DNA of 64,000 nucleotides, from NCBI RefSeq assembly GCF_900566075.1, contig NZ_UPHU01000001.1, positions 2,046,001-2,110,000 of the forward strand, in the 5' to 3' direction. Below are positions 18,067 to 25,890 of the stretch, in pieces. The notes under the pieces were generated by a model. The model was given only the letters and a program-made list of their open reading frames with translations, was not told the DNA's origin and did not search any database. Position 1 is the stretch's first letter; each line of letters begins with the position of its first letter. This stretch comes from Mycobacterium pseudokansasii (GTDB lineage Bacteria > Actinomycetota > Actinomycetes > Mycobacteriales > Mycobacteriaceae). Position numbers and translations under genes: made by a program.

Positions 18067-18525
18067 TTGCCCCAGTTTCTCGGTGAAACCGGCCTCTGGT
18101 GGGTGTTGACCGCCGGTGTTTGGCTGGCCACGCTGAGCGCGCGCACGACGGCGGAATTGGCGGTGATGGCGGGGTGCACGCTGCCCGTCGCGGTGGTGGC
18201 GCGGTCGGCGCGGCGCGCCAACGCCGGCCGCTGGCAGTTCCGGATCGGCTGGCTGGGTTGGTTGGCGACGGCGGCGCGCGACATAGTGCCACAAGCCGTT
18301 GGCGTGTGGGCACATCGGTCCACCACGCGCTCCGCGACCATCAGGGCCTTGCACTTGCCCGACGAGACCCGGCCGGTAGCCGCGGCACGGCGAGCGACTG
18401 CGGTTCTGGCCCTCGCAACCACACCGGAAACCGTTGTCCTGCATTGTGCTCCGGACAAACGCTCGGTGCTGGCGCACTGCACACGGGCGCGCCCGAGCCG
18501 GCTGGAGATGGCGGTGCAACGGTGA
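18067..18525 (+). CDS. mnhE: Mrp/Mnh antiporter subunit E-like protein
   Basis: A 152-residue membrane protein resembling subunit E of multisubunit Na+/H+ antiporters. It has hydrophobic segments near the N-terminus (LWWVLTAGVWLATL and AVMAGCTLPVAVV), then an amphipathic region and the end TTPETVVLHC, typical of the MnhE C-terminal domain. The start is taken as TTG at 18067, just after the ChaB-like stop; GTG at 18046 is an alternative overlapping that gene. It overlaps the next gene by four bases (GTGA). Reading frame intact, but the complex it belongs to is broken downstream. Confidence 0.78.
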   Translation: MPQFLGETGLWWVLTAGVWLATLSARTTAELAVMAGCTLPVAVVARSARRANAGRWQFRIGWLGWLATAARDIVPQAVGVWAHRSTTRSATIRALHLPDETRPVAAARRATAVLALATTPETVVLHCAPDKRSVLAHCTRARPSRLEMAVQR

Positions 18526-18776
18526 ACGCGGGAGACCTGGCGGTGCTGCTGCTACTGGTCGGGGCTTTCGTGCCGGGTGTGGTGATGTCCTCTCGAGGCC
18601 TTCCGCACCACAGGCTGGTGGGCCTCGAGTTCGCCACAGTGGCCGTGGTGATGGCGCTGACAATATATTGCGCTGCCTGGCAACGGGATTCGAGTCTGAT
18701 AGTCCCGCTGGTGTTGGCACTGGTATCGCTGCCGAGCACGCTGGTCTATACCCGGCTTCTTGCCCGCAAGAGATGA
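18522..18776 (+). CDS. mnhF: Mrp/Mnh antiporter subunit F-like protein
   Basis: An 84-residue protein with three predicted membrane helices (LAVLLLLVGAFVPGVV, FATVAVVMALTIYC and IVPLVLALVSLPSTLVY), the size and topology of MnhF/MrpF. The start is GTG at 18522 overlapping the mnhE stop (GTGA), and the stop overlaps the mnhG start (ATGA). Frame intact. Confidence 0.78.
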   Translation: MNAGDLAVLLLLVGAFVPGVVMSSRGLPHHRLVGLEFATVAVVMALTIYCAAWQRDSSLIVPLVLALVSLPSTLVYTRLLARKR

Positions 18777-19078
18777 ACGCGCAGTCGATCGGTTGGGCCG
18801 TGGTGTTCGTCGGCGTCGCGGCGATGTCGCTCAGCGCAGTTGCCGCAACGGTGCGGGCTCAGGTGTTCGAGCGTCTGCACCTGCTGGCCGCCGCGACGTC
18901 GGTGGGCGTGCCGCTCATCGGCGTCGGACTGGTCATTGTGCGAGGCTGGACTCAGGCCTCGGCGATGCTCGTCGCAATCAGCGTGGTGGTCCTGGTGACC
19001 GCGCCGGTGGTCTCGGCGGCGACGGGACGACTGGTGGCCGAGCATGACGGCCTGATCGACGAGACGTCACCGCGATGA
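18773..19078 (+). CDS. mnhG: Mrp/Mnh antiporter subunit G-like protein
   Basis: A 101-residue membrane protein with three helices. The VRAQVFERLHLLAAATSVGVPL segment is characteristic of MnhG/MrpG. The start is ATG at 18773, four-base overlap with mnhF; the stop overlaps the next start (ATGA at 19075). Frame intact. Confidence 0.82.
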   Translation: MNAQSIGWAVVFVGVAAMSLSAVAATVRAQVFERLHLLAAATSVGVPLIGVGLVIVRGWTQASAMLVAISVVVLVTAPVVSAATGRLVAEHDGLIDETSPR

Positions 19079-19350
19079 CCGCGCTTGTCGTTTTGGCCGT
19101 TACGCTGGTCGGCGTCGCCGGAACCGTCGTTGTGCTGACCGGGGCACCCGACCGCCAGGCCATCGGATTGTCGGTGTTCGGCCTGGCTCTCGCGGTGTTG
19201 TTCGTGATGCTGCAGGCCCCCGATGTCGCGTTGTCGCAGTTGGCAATTGGCGGAGTTGTGGTGCCGCTGATGGTGATGCTCACCATCAGGGCGGTGCGTC
19301 GGCAAACCGACGAGCACCGGGGCCGCGCGACCGAGGAGGCCGGGCAGTGA
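19075..19350 (+). CDS. DUF4040 (MbhD-like) antiporter subunit
   Basis: A 91-residue membrane protein with three helices. The segment VLFVMLQAPDVALSQLAIGG is the DUF4040/MbhD core, equivalent to the C-terminal part of MrpA. It stands alone here, so the operon seems to follow the split-subunit arrangement without a full MrpA. It is coupled to the genes on both sides by ATGA and GTGA overlaps. Frame intact. Confidence 0.8.
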   Translation: MTALVVLAVTLVGVAGTVVVLTGAPDRQAIGLSVFGLALAVLFVMLQAPDVALSQLAIGGVVVPLMVMLTIRAVRRQTDEHRGRATEEAGQ

Positions 19351-20091
19351 CCCGGGGGATTCGGACAGCAGTGTTCCTGGTCGGCGCGGCGGGGCTGGCG
19401 GCGTTGCTGTGGGCCGGGTTGAACCGAGGTGCCGGGTTTCGGACACGACCAGCACCCCTATCGGGATTTGGCTGTGGCAGAAGCGCTTTCGCGTGCCACC
19501 GGCAACGCGGTCGCATCGGTCAACTTCGATCAACGGGCACTGGACACCCTGGTGGAGGAAACCATCCTGCTGGCGTCGGTGACCGGCGTGATGACCCAGC
19601 TGCGCCCCGCCGTCGAAGAACGCGAATACCGGCCGCCGCAACACGACACCGTGTTGGACGCGACGCGGCTGGTCGGCTACCTGATGCTGCCGGTGACCAT
19701 GGCGCTCGGCCTCGACCCGATTGTGCATGGCCACCTCACCCCGGGCGGCGGGTTCCAGGGCGGTGTGGTGTTGGCCGCCGGTTTGCACCTGCTCTATGTC
19801 ACCGGAAGTTTCCGGGCGCTGGATCGGATGCGGCCGGTCAACGTCTTCGACATCGGGGAAGCGTTGGGGGCGGCCGGATTTGTGGTGATCGGGCTGGTCG
19901 GCTTGCTGGTAGGCGCTGTGTTTCTGCGCAACCTGTTGCCGATCGGCACGCTGGGCAACCTGTTTTCGGGGGGTTCGGTGGCGCTGCTCAACGTCGCGGT
20001 CGGTGTCGAGGTGGCCTGCGGAATGACGGTGCTGCTGGCGCAATTCCTGGCCCAGGAAATCACCATCGTCACAAAGGGCGCGCCGCGGTGA
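19347..20091 (+). pseudogene. mnhB: Frameshifted Mrp/Mnh subunit B gene
   Basis: The gene opens with GTG at 19347 (GTGA overlap with the preceding stop) and encodes a first helix TAVFLVGAAGLAALLWAGLNR. After AACCGA (about 19425) the homologous sequence continues one base later, as PGFGHDQHPYRDLAVAEALS onward, through the MnhB domain (HLTPGGGFQGGVVLAAG) to the stop at 20091. One extra base therefore splits the frame. A GTG at 19429 would express the second part without its first helix. A sequencing error at this site is possible, but the next two genes are also broken. Confidence 0.82.
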
Positions 20092-20440
20092 GCGTCTATC
20101 CGTATTGCGTGGCCGGTTGGCTCGTATTGATCGGCGCGTTCGGTATTGTCCGCAGTCGCAACCTGATTCACGCGGTGGTGTGCCTATCGGTGGCCCAGTC
20201 AGGCACACCTACGTGCTGCTCTTGGCGGTCGGATTCCAGCGCGGCGCGGCCCCACCGATCCTCACCGGCTCCGGCATGCCGCCGCCGGCACAGGTGGTCG
20301 ACCCGGTGGTCCAGGCGATGACGTTGACCGACATCGTCATCCAGGCCACGGTGACCGCGTTGCTGTTGGCGCTGGCCATCCAGATCCACAAACGCCACGG
20401 CACCCTGGACCCCGACGAGCTGTCCGCGCTGAGGGGCTGA
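20088..20440 (+). pseudogene. mnhC: Frameshifted Mrp/Mnh subunit C gene
   Basis: GTG at 20088 overlaps the mnhB stop. The frame encodes YPYCVAGWLVLIGAFGIV and NLIHAVVCLSVAQS as in MnhC/NuoK-like subunits. Near 20196-20206 homology moves to another frame, HTYVLLLAVGFQ, then DPVVQAMTLTDIVIQATVT, ending at 20440. Compared with the expected Ser-Ser-Thr-Tyr-Val junction, two extra bases are present. The product would be truncated after about 37 residues of true MnhC. Confidence 0.82.
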
Positions 20441-20447
20441 GCAACCA

Positions 20448-21811
20448 GTGCAGGCGATCGCGGCCCAGCTGCTGCCGCTGCTGATCGCGGCGCCGATCCT
20501 GGCCGCCTGCCTGCTACTTGCGTTGAGCCACCGGCTGTCTGGGGCGGCAGCCGGCTGGCTGACGGTGGCGGTGTCGGTTGCCGCGACAGCTGCCGCCGGG
20601 TATGTGGCGGTGGTCGCGCGGGAACACGCGGTGCTCACCTGGATCGGCGGCTGGTCCATGCAGGGGCGGCCCTGGTGGTGAAGGCCGCGATCGTGCCGCT
20701 GCATTTCTGGCTGGCCGACGCGCACGCCGTCGCGCCGGCGGGAGTGTGCATGCTGTTTTCCGGCGTCATGGTCGAACTGGGTCTCTACGGCATGTGGCGG
20801 GTCTACTGGGTGATGTTCGCCGACGCGTTGCCGCACCCGGCGATATCCCGGACATTCCTGGTGGCTGGCGTGCTGACCGCAGTTGTGGGCGCGGTGATGT
20901 GTCTGCTGCACCGCCACCTCAAGCGGTTGCTGGCCGACTCGACCATCGGGCACCTGGGACTGTTCCTGGTGGCCACGGCGACGTTGCGGCCGGAGGCGGT
21001 CACCGGTACGGCTCTCTACGTGTTGGGTCATGCCGGAGCCAAGTCGGCGTTGTTCTTGATCGTGGGCATCCTGCTGGACCGTCACCGGACGGTGGACGAA
21101 TTGGAGTTGTCCGGACGTGGTCGTGGCCAGTGGCCGCTGGCCGGGCTGTATCTGGTTGCCGCGCTGGCGCTGGCCGGGTTGCCGCCGTTCGGCACCGCGC
21201 TGGGAAAGTCGTTGTGCGAGGAAGCGATCGGCTCCGGATGGGCATCGACGTTGTTCCTTGTGACCTCGGCGGCGACCGGCGGTGCCGTGCTGCGCGCCGG
21301 GGTGCGGTGCTTCACCCGATGGGGGAGCGACGCGGAGCCATCCGCCGACACGTCGCGGGCCAGCAAAGGCGAGGAGGAGCCGGACACGGTCCTGCGCCGG
21401 ACGCCGCCGAGTATGTACTTCCCGGTCGCCGTCCTGCTGCTGGGCTGCCTGGCGGCCGGGGTGGTGCCCGGCCTCGTCCAGGCCGCCGACGGCGCCGGAC
21501 GGCGATTCGTCGACACCGCCGGGTATGTCGCCGCTGTTGTGGGAGGGACGGTACCCGGCGCGGCGCACAGCTGGTCGGCGAGTGGGGTGAGCCTGGCCGT
21601 CATCGGTGTGCTGGCCGCCGGTTGCCTGACGATCCTGGCATCGCGGCGAACCGACGACAGCGCGCCGTTGCGACGACCGGTGTCGACAGTGGTCCGACCG
21701 GCTGTCGCGGCGCTGCAAGCGGCTCACTCCGGCCATGTCGGCGACTACGTTGCCTGGATGTTCGCCGCCGTGACCCTGCTCGGCGCCGTCTTGGGCCTTC
21801 AGGTGCTGTGA
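20448..21811 (+). pseudogene. mnhD: Mrp/Mnh subunit D gene with large internal deletion and frameshift
   Basis: GTG at 20448 opens a normal MnhD N-terminus ([20 protein letters not shown] and TWIGGW). At about 20660-20680 the sequence jumps to [20 protein letters not shown] in a different frame, ending at 21811. The segment normally between them, some 130-140 residues holding several helices and the conserved functional Glu region of the proton-pump family, is missing. The remainder carries the usual Lys/His helix ([13 protein letters not shown]). Deletion plus frameshift cannot be a simple base-calling error, so the antiporter is most likely non-functional. Confidence 0.85.
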
Positions 21812-21815
21812 CGCG

Positions 21816-22976
21816 TCAGTTCATCCGATCGATTGCTGACATGATCCGAATTTCACCGTCCTGATATGGCCGTCCGTCGGGATACAGCAAGTCGTGGAAC
21901 CACAGTTTGGGGACGGTCGGATAGGGGTGGTCCCAGGAGTCCCAGGGCAGGTAGGTCTGGGTCTTGCCGGCAACCAACCCCCAATTGAATGCTGCGACGT
22001 TGTAGCGCTTGGCAATTGGCAGGATTCCGGCGATGGTGCTGCCCAGCGGACGGGCCAGATATTCGGTGCACAGGATGGGCCGGCGCAGCGGCAAAAGCTC
22101 AGCGATGCGGGATTCGAAGACAGCCGGGTTTCCATAGCAATGGAAGGTGACCACGTCGGCGTTGTCCAATTGAATGGCGCAGATCGTGCTGCGACGCCGC
22201 GGATTCGCCCACTGGCCGTGCCACACGCCGCTCGTCAGCGGTTGACTCGGGTCCACTGAGCGTGCCCACTGGAACACCTCCGGGAGCAGTTCTGCCACTC
22301 GTTCCTGTTTGTCCGCCCGTTCTACGGAACGATATGGGCGGGCCGGATTGTCGGGCTCATTCCACAGGTCCCAACCCAATACGCGGTCATCGCTGCGGAA
22401 TTGGCTCAGCACACCGGTGACGTAGTCGTGCAGGACAGGGCGGTAACGGCTGTCGTCGAGGTGCTCGGCGCCCGGGCTTTGCACCCAACCCGAGTTGTGC
22501 ACCCCGGGCCGGGGCTCGGGTTGCGGACCCGGATGCGGGAGCGGATCCCAGCACGAGTCGAAGAAGACGAAAAGCGGCTTGATGTGATGGCGGGCGGCGA
22601 TGGCGACGAACTGTGCGAGACGGCGCTGAAAGCCCCGATTGTCTTGGGCCCAAAGCTGATCGTGGAGAAACACGCGCACGCTGTTGAGCCCACACAACCG
22701 CGCCCAGCGCAGCTCGGTATCGATTAGTTGGGGGGCAAAAGTCTCGGCCTGGAACATCTCGAGCTGATTGACTGCGTTCGAGGTGATGTAATTCGCGCCG
22801 ATGAGCCGCTCTTGCGCCTGGTACCAGGTGTTGGCGCGGTCGGGCGACCACTGCCCTGCTCCAGCCGCGGATGCCCGGGGCACATGAGCAAGGGCCAGAC
22901 CCGCCAGCGACACCAGCGGCAGTTTGAGCACGGTTCGGCGCGGGATGACGTCACCTCGACTTCTTGCAGAATTCAC
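21816..22976 (-). CDS. Tat-exported GH5-like glycoside hydrolase
   Basis: A 386-residue secreted protein with a twin-arginine signal (PRRTVLKLPLVSLAGLALA, likely cut after ASA). The TIM-barrel shows GH5/clan A features: acid/base Glu207 in GWDLWNEPDN and nucleophile Glu305 in ILCTEYLAR, with His and Tyr in VVTFHCYGNP. These proteins resemble cellulases and mannanases; the mycobacterial substrate could be an envelope glycan or a plant-type polysaccharide. The start is GTG at 22976 with no strong ribosome site. Its stop lies five bases from the convergent end of the broken mnhD. Confidence 0.85.
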   Translation of the reverse strand: MNSARSRGDVIPRRTVLKLPLVSLAGLALAHVPRASAAGAGQWSPDRANTWYQAQERLIGANYITSNAVNQLEMFQAETFAPQLIDTELRWARLCGLNSVRVFLHDQLWAQDNRGFQRRLAQFVAIAARHHIKPLFVFFDSCWDPLPHPGPQPEPRPGVHNSGWVQSPGAEHLDDSRYRPVLHDYVTGVLSQFRSDDRVLGWDLWNEPDNPARPYRSVERADKQERVAELLPEVFQWARSVDPSQPLTSGVWHGQWANPRRRSTICAIQLDNADVVTFHCYGNPAVFESRIAELLPLRRPILCTEYLARPLGSTIAGILPIAKRYNVAAFNWGLVAGKTQTYLPWDSWDHPYPTVPKLWFHDLLYPDGRPYQDGEIRIMSAIDRMN

Positions 22977-23404
22977 ACTATCGGGCCCTTCATCGGATGA
23001 CGGTGGAGAGTGCCGTGTCGAACAGCCCTGTCACAGATCTGGATGCATCGGGCGTTCACCCCGGCACACCCAGCCGCCCACCGACCGTAGGGCAGTCGGC
23101 CCGTCGGTCGATGTCAGTTCATCAGCCGTTGCGTTGGCGCCGTTAGCATTTCCAGGTTATCGGTTTGGCGCCGCGCGCGGTGCCAAATGCAACGGGTTGG
23201 CAGCCTCCAAGCAGTTGACGTCGGTGGCGGTCGTGGACGGTGTTCTTCTGATGGACTGACGTGCTAGCTGACTGGTTCCCGCCACCGGGTGCAGCGTTCC
23301 CGAATCCCTGTGCTGCCAAACGTGATTGGATGTGCGGGAGTCGACACGCGTCGAATACCGGGTTGCCGGGCTACCGCGGCAACCAGCAGTCGCGCGGCCT
23401 CGGG
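22977..23404. other. 428-bp intergenic region, no gene recognised
   Basis: This stretch lies between the start of the GH5-like gene and the stop of the methyltransferase gene, so it should hold the GH5 promoter. Short open frames in both directions show no recognisable domain or good ribosome site. The nine-base motif TTGGCGCCG occurs twice around 23135-23170, without known meaning. Confidence 0.5.
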
Positions 23405-24403
23405 TCAGTGCCGAGATGGCGGCTGCGCGACGGCACGCACGCCTGTCCGCAGGGCGGACACCACGGCCAGCCAATCGTCGTCGGCCAACCCGCGGGCGCC
23501 CCTCGGGTCGTAACGTTGCAGCAGCGTGGGAACCGTCGCGTGGTCCTGGCTTTCGAATCCGTGAGCCGCCAGCACATGGTGTATTTCGGTTGCGGTGAAG
23601 CCGCTTCGGTACGGTTCCCCGCGGCGCGCGACCACTCGGGTCACCCGTCGGGCACTTGCCCACCGGGTGGTCGCGGAGGCCACGCCCGCATCGATGTAGT
23701 CGACGAGCAGGCGGCTGCCCGGTGCGCACACCGTGGCGAGATCGGCAAGTGTGGCGTCGAGAGCGCGGGCGGTGAGGTACATGCTGACCCCCACCCAGAC
23801 GACCACGCTGCGTCGTTCGGGGTCGAACCCGCTGGCGAGCAGTCGTTCACGCAGCTCCCCGTGCTCGAAATCGACCGGCACCCACACGGTCCGGCTGTTG
23901 GCCTGCCGTGCCAGCAGCCGTTCGGTTGTCGAGCGTTTGGCAGCCTGGGTCGTCGGCGCGTCCACCTCGAAGATCGTCACCGGCTGCCCGGCCAAGCGCA
24001 GGCTCGTCGTATCGAAGCCGGCGCCCAGCAACACCAGCTGATCGATGCCCTCGGCAATCGCGGCCATGCACAGGTCGTCGGCGTAACGGACTCTCAGCAC
24101 GATATGGGCGTGGAGCCCGCCCCACCGGCGGTCGAACACGCCAAGAGCAACACCGGCAAGCCATCGGCGAGCCAACATGGCCCGCAACACGGGGTGGCGG
24201 ACAAAGTGCCGGGAATACGGATCGTCGAGCAGGCGACGAGCAGGCGGCTGCAATGTTTCCGCTGCGCGTTGGGCGGCGTTGACCTGAGCGGTCAGGCTCG
24301 CCTTGCGGTCAAGTCGCCGGCCGGTCGCCCCGGTGCCGGGTTGTCGCCGAAGGTCGGGATACGCGCAGGCTTGCGACATTGCTTGCGACATGGGTTGTCC
24401 CAT
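23405..24403 (-). CDS. LCMT-type SAM-dependent methyltransferase (TIGR00027-like)
   Basis: A 332-residue class I methyltransferase of the leucine-carboxyl-methyltransferase-related family expanded in mycobacteria. The SAM-binding region reads QLVLLGAGFDTTSLRL, then FEVDAPTTQAAKR, as in TIGR00027 proteins. The WVGVSMYLT segment is the usual motif IV. The substrate is unknown; family members may modify polyketides or lipids. The N-terminus is uncertain: starts at 24403 or at either Met of the MSQA-MSQA repeat are possible. It is divergent from a MocR regulator only 13 bp away, which strongly suggests control by that regulator. Confidence 0.85.
   Translation of the reverse strand: MGQPMSQAMSQACAYPDLRRQPGTGATGRRLDRKASLTAQVNAAQRAAETLQPPARRLLDDPYSRHFVRHPVLRAMLARRWLAGVALGVFDRRWGGLHAHIVLRVRYADDLCMAAIAEGIDQLVLLGAGFDTTSLRLAGQPVTIFEVDAPTTQAAKRSTTERLLARQANSRTVWVPVDFEHGELRERLLASGFDPERRSVVVWVGVSMYLTARALDATLADLATVCAPGSRLLVDYIDAGVASATTRWASARRVTRVVARRGEPYRSGFTATEIHHVLAAHGFESQDHATVPTLLQRYDPRGARGLADDDWLAVVSALRTGVRAVAQPPSRH
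24370..24391. repeat. 12-bp-period direct repeat upstream of mocR
   Basis: CTTGCGACAT occurs at 24370-24379 and again at 24382-24391, in the same orientation. On the minus strand it encodes the MSQA-MSQA start of the methyltransferase. It lies 26-47 bases before the MocR start. MocR/GabR/PdxR regulators typically bind direct repeats, so this is a candidate operator as well as a coding duplication. Confidence 0.55.
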
Positions 24404-24416
24404 CGGTGTAGTAGCG

Positions 24417-25874
24417 ATGACGGACCTTCACGTTAGGCCGTTGACCGGTATGTCAGTAAGGTCCAATTCAATACCTGTTTCGTGGACCAGTAGCGGAGCG
24501 GAAGTGGATCTACATCTCGAGCTGCCGCCCAACCGCGGCCGCCGCGCGGCGCTCGAAGATGCGCTGCGACAAGCCATCCGGGACGGGCGGCTGGCTTCCG
24601 GCGAGCGGTTGCCGTCGTCGCGGGCGTTGGCCGGGCAACTCGGCGTCGCCCGCGGGACGGTCGTCGAAAGCTATGCGCAACTGGCGGCCGAGGGCTATCT
24701 GCGTACCCGGCCCGGCGCGGTCACCGAGGTGGCTCATGGGCCCGGTGTCCGACCTCGACCCGGCGCCGAACCGGTTGCGCCCCGCATCGTCGCCGATTTC
24801 CGCCTGGGCCGGCCCGACCTGACGATGTTTCCGCGCGCGGATTGGTTACGCGCATTGCGCCGCGCCCTCCAGATAACTCCGCATTCCGAGCTCGGCCCGC
24901 TGAACCCGCGCGGATCAACGCAGTTGCGTACCATCCTGGCCAGTTACCTGGGCCGGGTACGCGGTGTGTCCACCACCGCCGAGCGGATCGTCATCTGCAG
25001 CGGCTTCACCCAGGGGTTGCGGCTGGTGTGTGACGCGCTGGGCGCGCAGGGAGCGGGATCGATCGCGCTGGAAAATCCCTGCCTTCCCGACCACCGCTTG
25101 ACAGCACAGGCCAGCGGGCTCGACGTCATGGCGTTGCCTGTCGACCGCGACGGCGCCCGCCCCGACGGGTTCGACGCGTCCGGGGTTGCCGCGGCGGTGC
25201 TGACTCCGGCCCATCAAGCGCCGTTGGGGACGACGCTGTCGGCGGACCGACGCGCGCAGTTCGCCACGATCGCGGCCCAACACGACAGCTACGTGATCGA
25301 AGACGACTACGACGGCGAATTCCGCTATGACCGCCATCCCGTGGGGGCACTGCAGGGTTTGGCCCCCGAGCAGGTCATCTACGCGGGCAGTGCCAGCAAG
25401 AGCCTGGCTCCGGGGCTGCGCCTCGGCTGGCTGGTGCTGCCCGCCAGCCTGCTCGACGCCGTGGTCGAGGCCAAGCGCCGAACCGACCGCGGCACAGACA
25501 TTCTCGTCCAACTGGCGTTCGCGGAGCTGATCGCCTCGGGAGCCCTGGACCGCCACATCCGGCGGATGCGCCGCCGCTACCGGCACCGCCGCGATGCGCT
25601 CGTCGACGTGCTGGGCCGGTGTGCGCCGGCGATGTCGGTGCATGGCACCGCGGCTGGTCTTCACGCCGTCGTATCACTGCCCGAGGCAAGCGCGGAGGCC
25701 GACGTCGTGGCCGGCGCCCACGAACGCCAGATCGCCCTCACGGGCTTGGCGCCGTTCTGGCACCGCGAACCGGGCTCCATCTCGGGGATCGTCGTGGGCT
25801 ACGGGGCGCCGTCCGAACGCGAGTACCCCGCCGCACTGCGTCGCCTCGCGAAATTGCTGCGCGCAACGGCATGA
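24417..25874 (+). CDS. MocR-family (PdxR-like) transcriptional regulator
   Basis: A 485-residue regulator with an N-terminal GntR-type winged helix (about 28-95; ALEDALRQAIRDGRLASGERLP and SSRALAGQLGVARGTVVESY) fused to a fold-type I aminotransferase domain. The PLP-binding lysine is in SASKSLAPGLRLGW, with the Asp of DDYDGEFRYD upstream. Such proteins sense PLP or a PLP-amine adduct and regulate vitamin B6, GABA or other amine genes. No pyridoxine gene is adjacent; the divergent target is the methyltransferase gene. The start is ATG at 24417; a Met at 24450 is possible. Its stop is 17 bp from the convergent ngg stop. Confidence 0.88.
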   Translation: MTDLHVRPLTGMSVRSNSIPVSWTSSGAEVDLHLELPPNRGRRAALEDALRQAIRDGRLASGERLPSSRALAGQLGVARGTVVESYAQLAAEGYLRTRPGAVTEVAHGPGVRPRPGAEPVAPRIVADFRLGRPDLTMFPRADWLRALRRALQITPHSELGPLNPRGSTQLRTILASYLGRVRGVSTTAERIVICSGFTQGLRLVCDALGAQGAGSIALENPCLPDHRLTAQASGLDVMALPVDRDGARPDGFDASGVAAAVLTPAHQAPLGTTLSADRRAQFATIAAQHDSYVIEDDYDGEFRYDRHPVGALQGLAPEQVIYAGSASKSLAPGLRLGWLVLPASLLDAVVEAKRRTDRGTDILVQLAFAELIASGALDRHIRRMRRRYRHRRDALVDVLGRCAPAMSVHGTAAGLHAVVSLPEASAEADVVAGAHERQIALTGLAPFWHREPGSISGIVVGYGAPSEREYPAALRRLAKLLRATA

Positions 25875-25890
25875 GCACCGGGTCGGCGAA

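Noticed and set aside
22964..23146. Short plus-strand frame starting MTVESAVSNSP after an internal Met
   Set aside because: It ends quickly, has no domain and no clear ribosome site; it might be a gene remnant but cannot be supported.
23157..23729. 190-residue minus-strand frame overlapping the methyltransferase end
   Set aside because: Low-complexity Arg/Pro-rich and overlapping a recognised enzyme in another frame.
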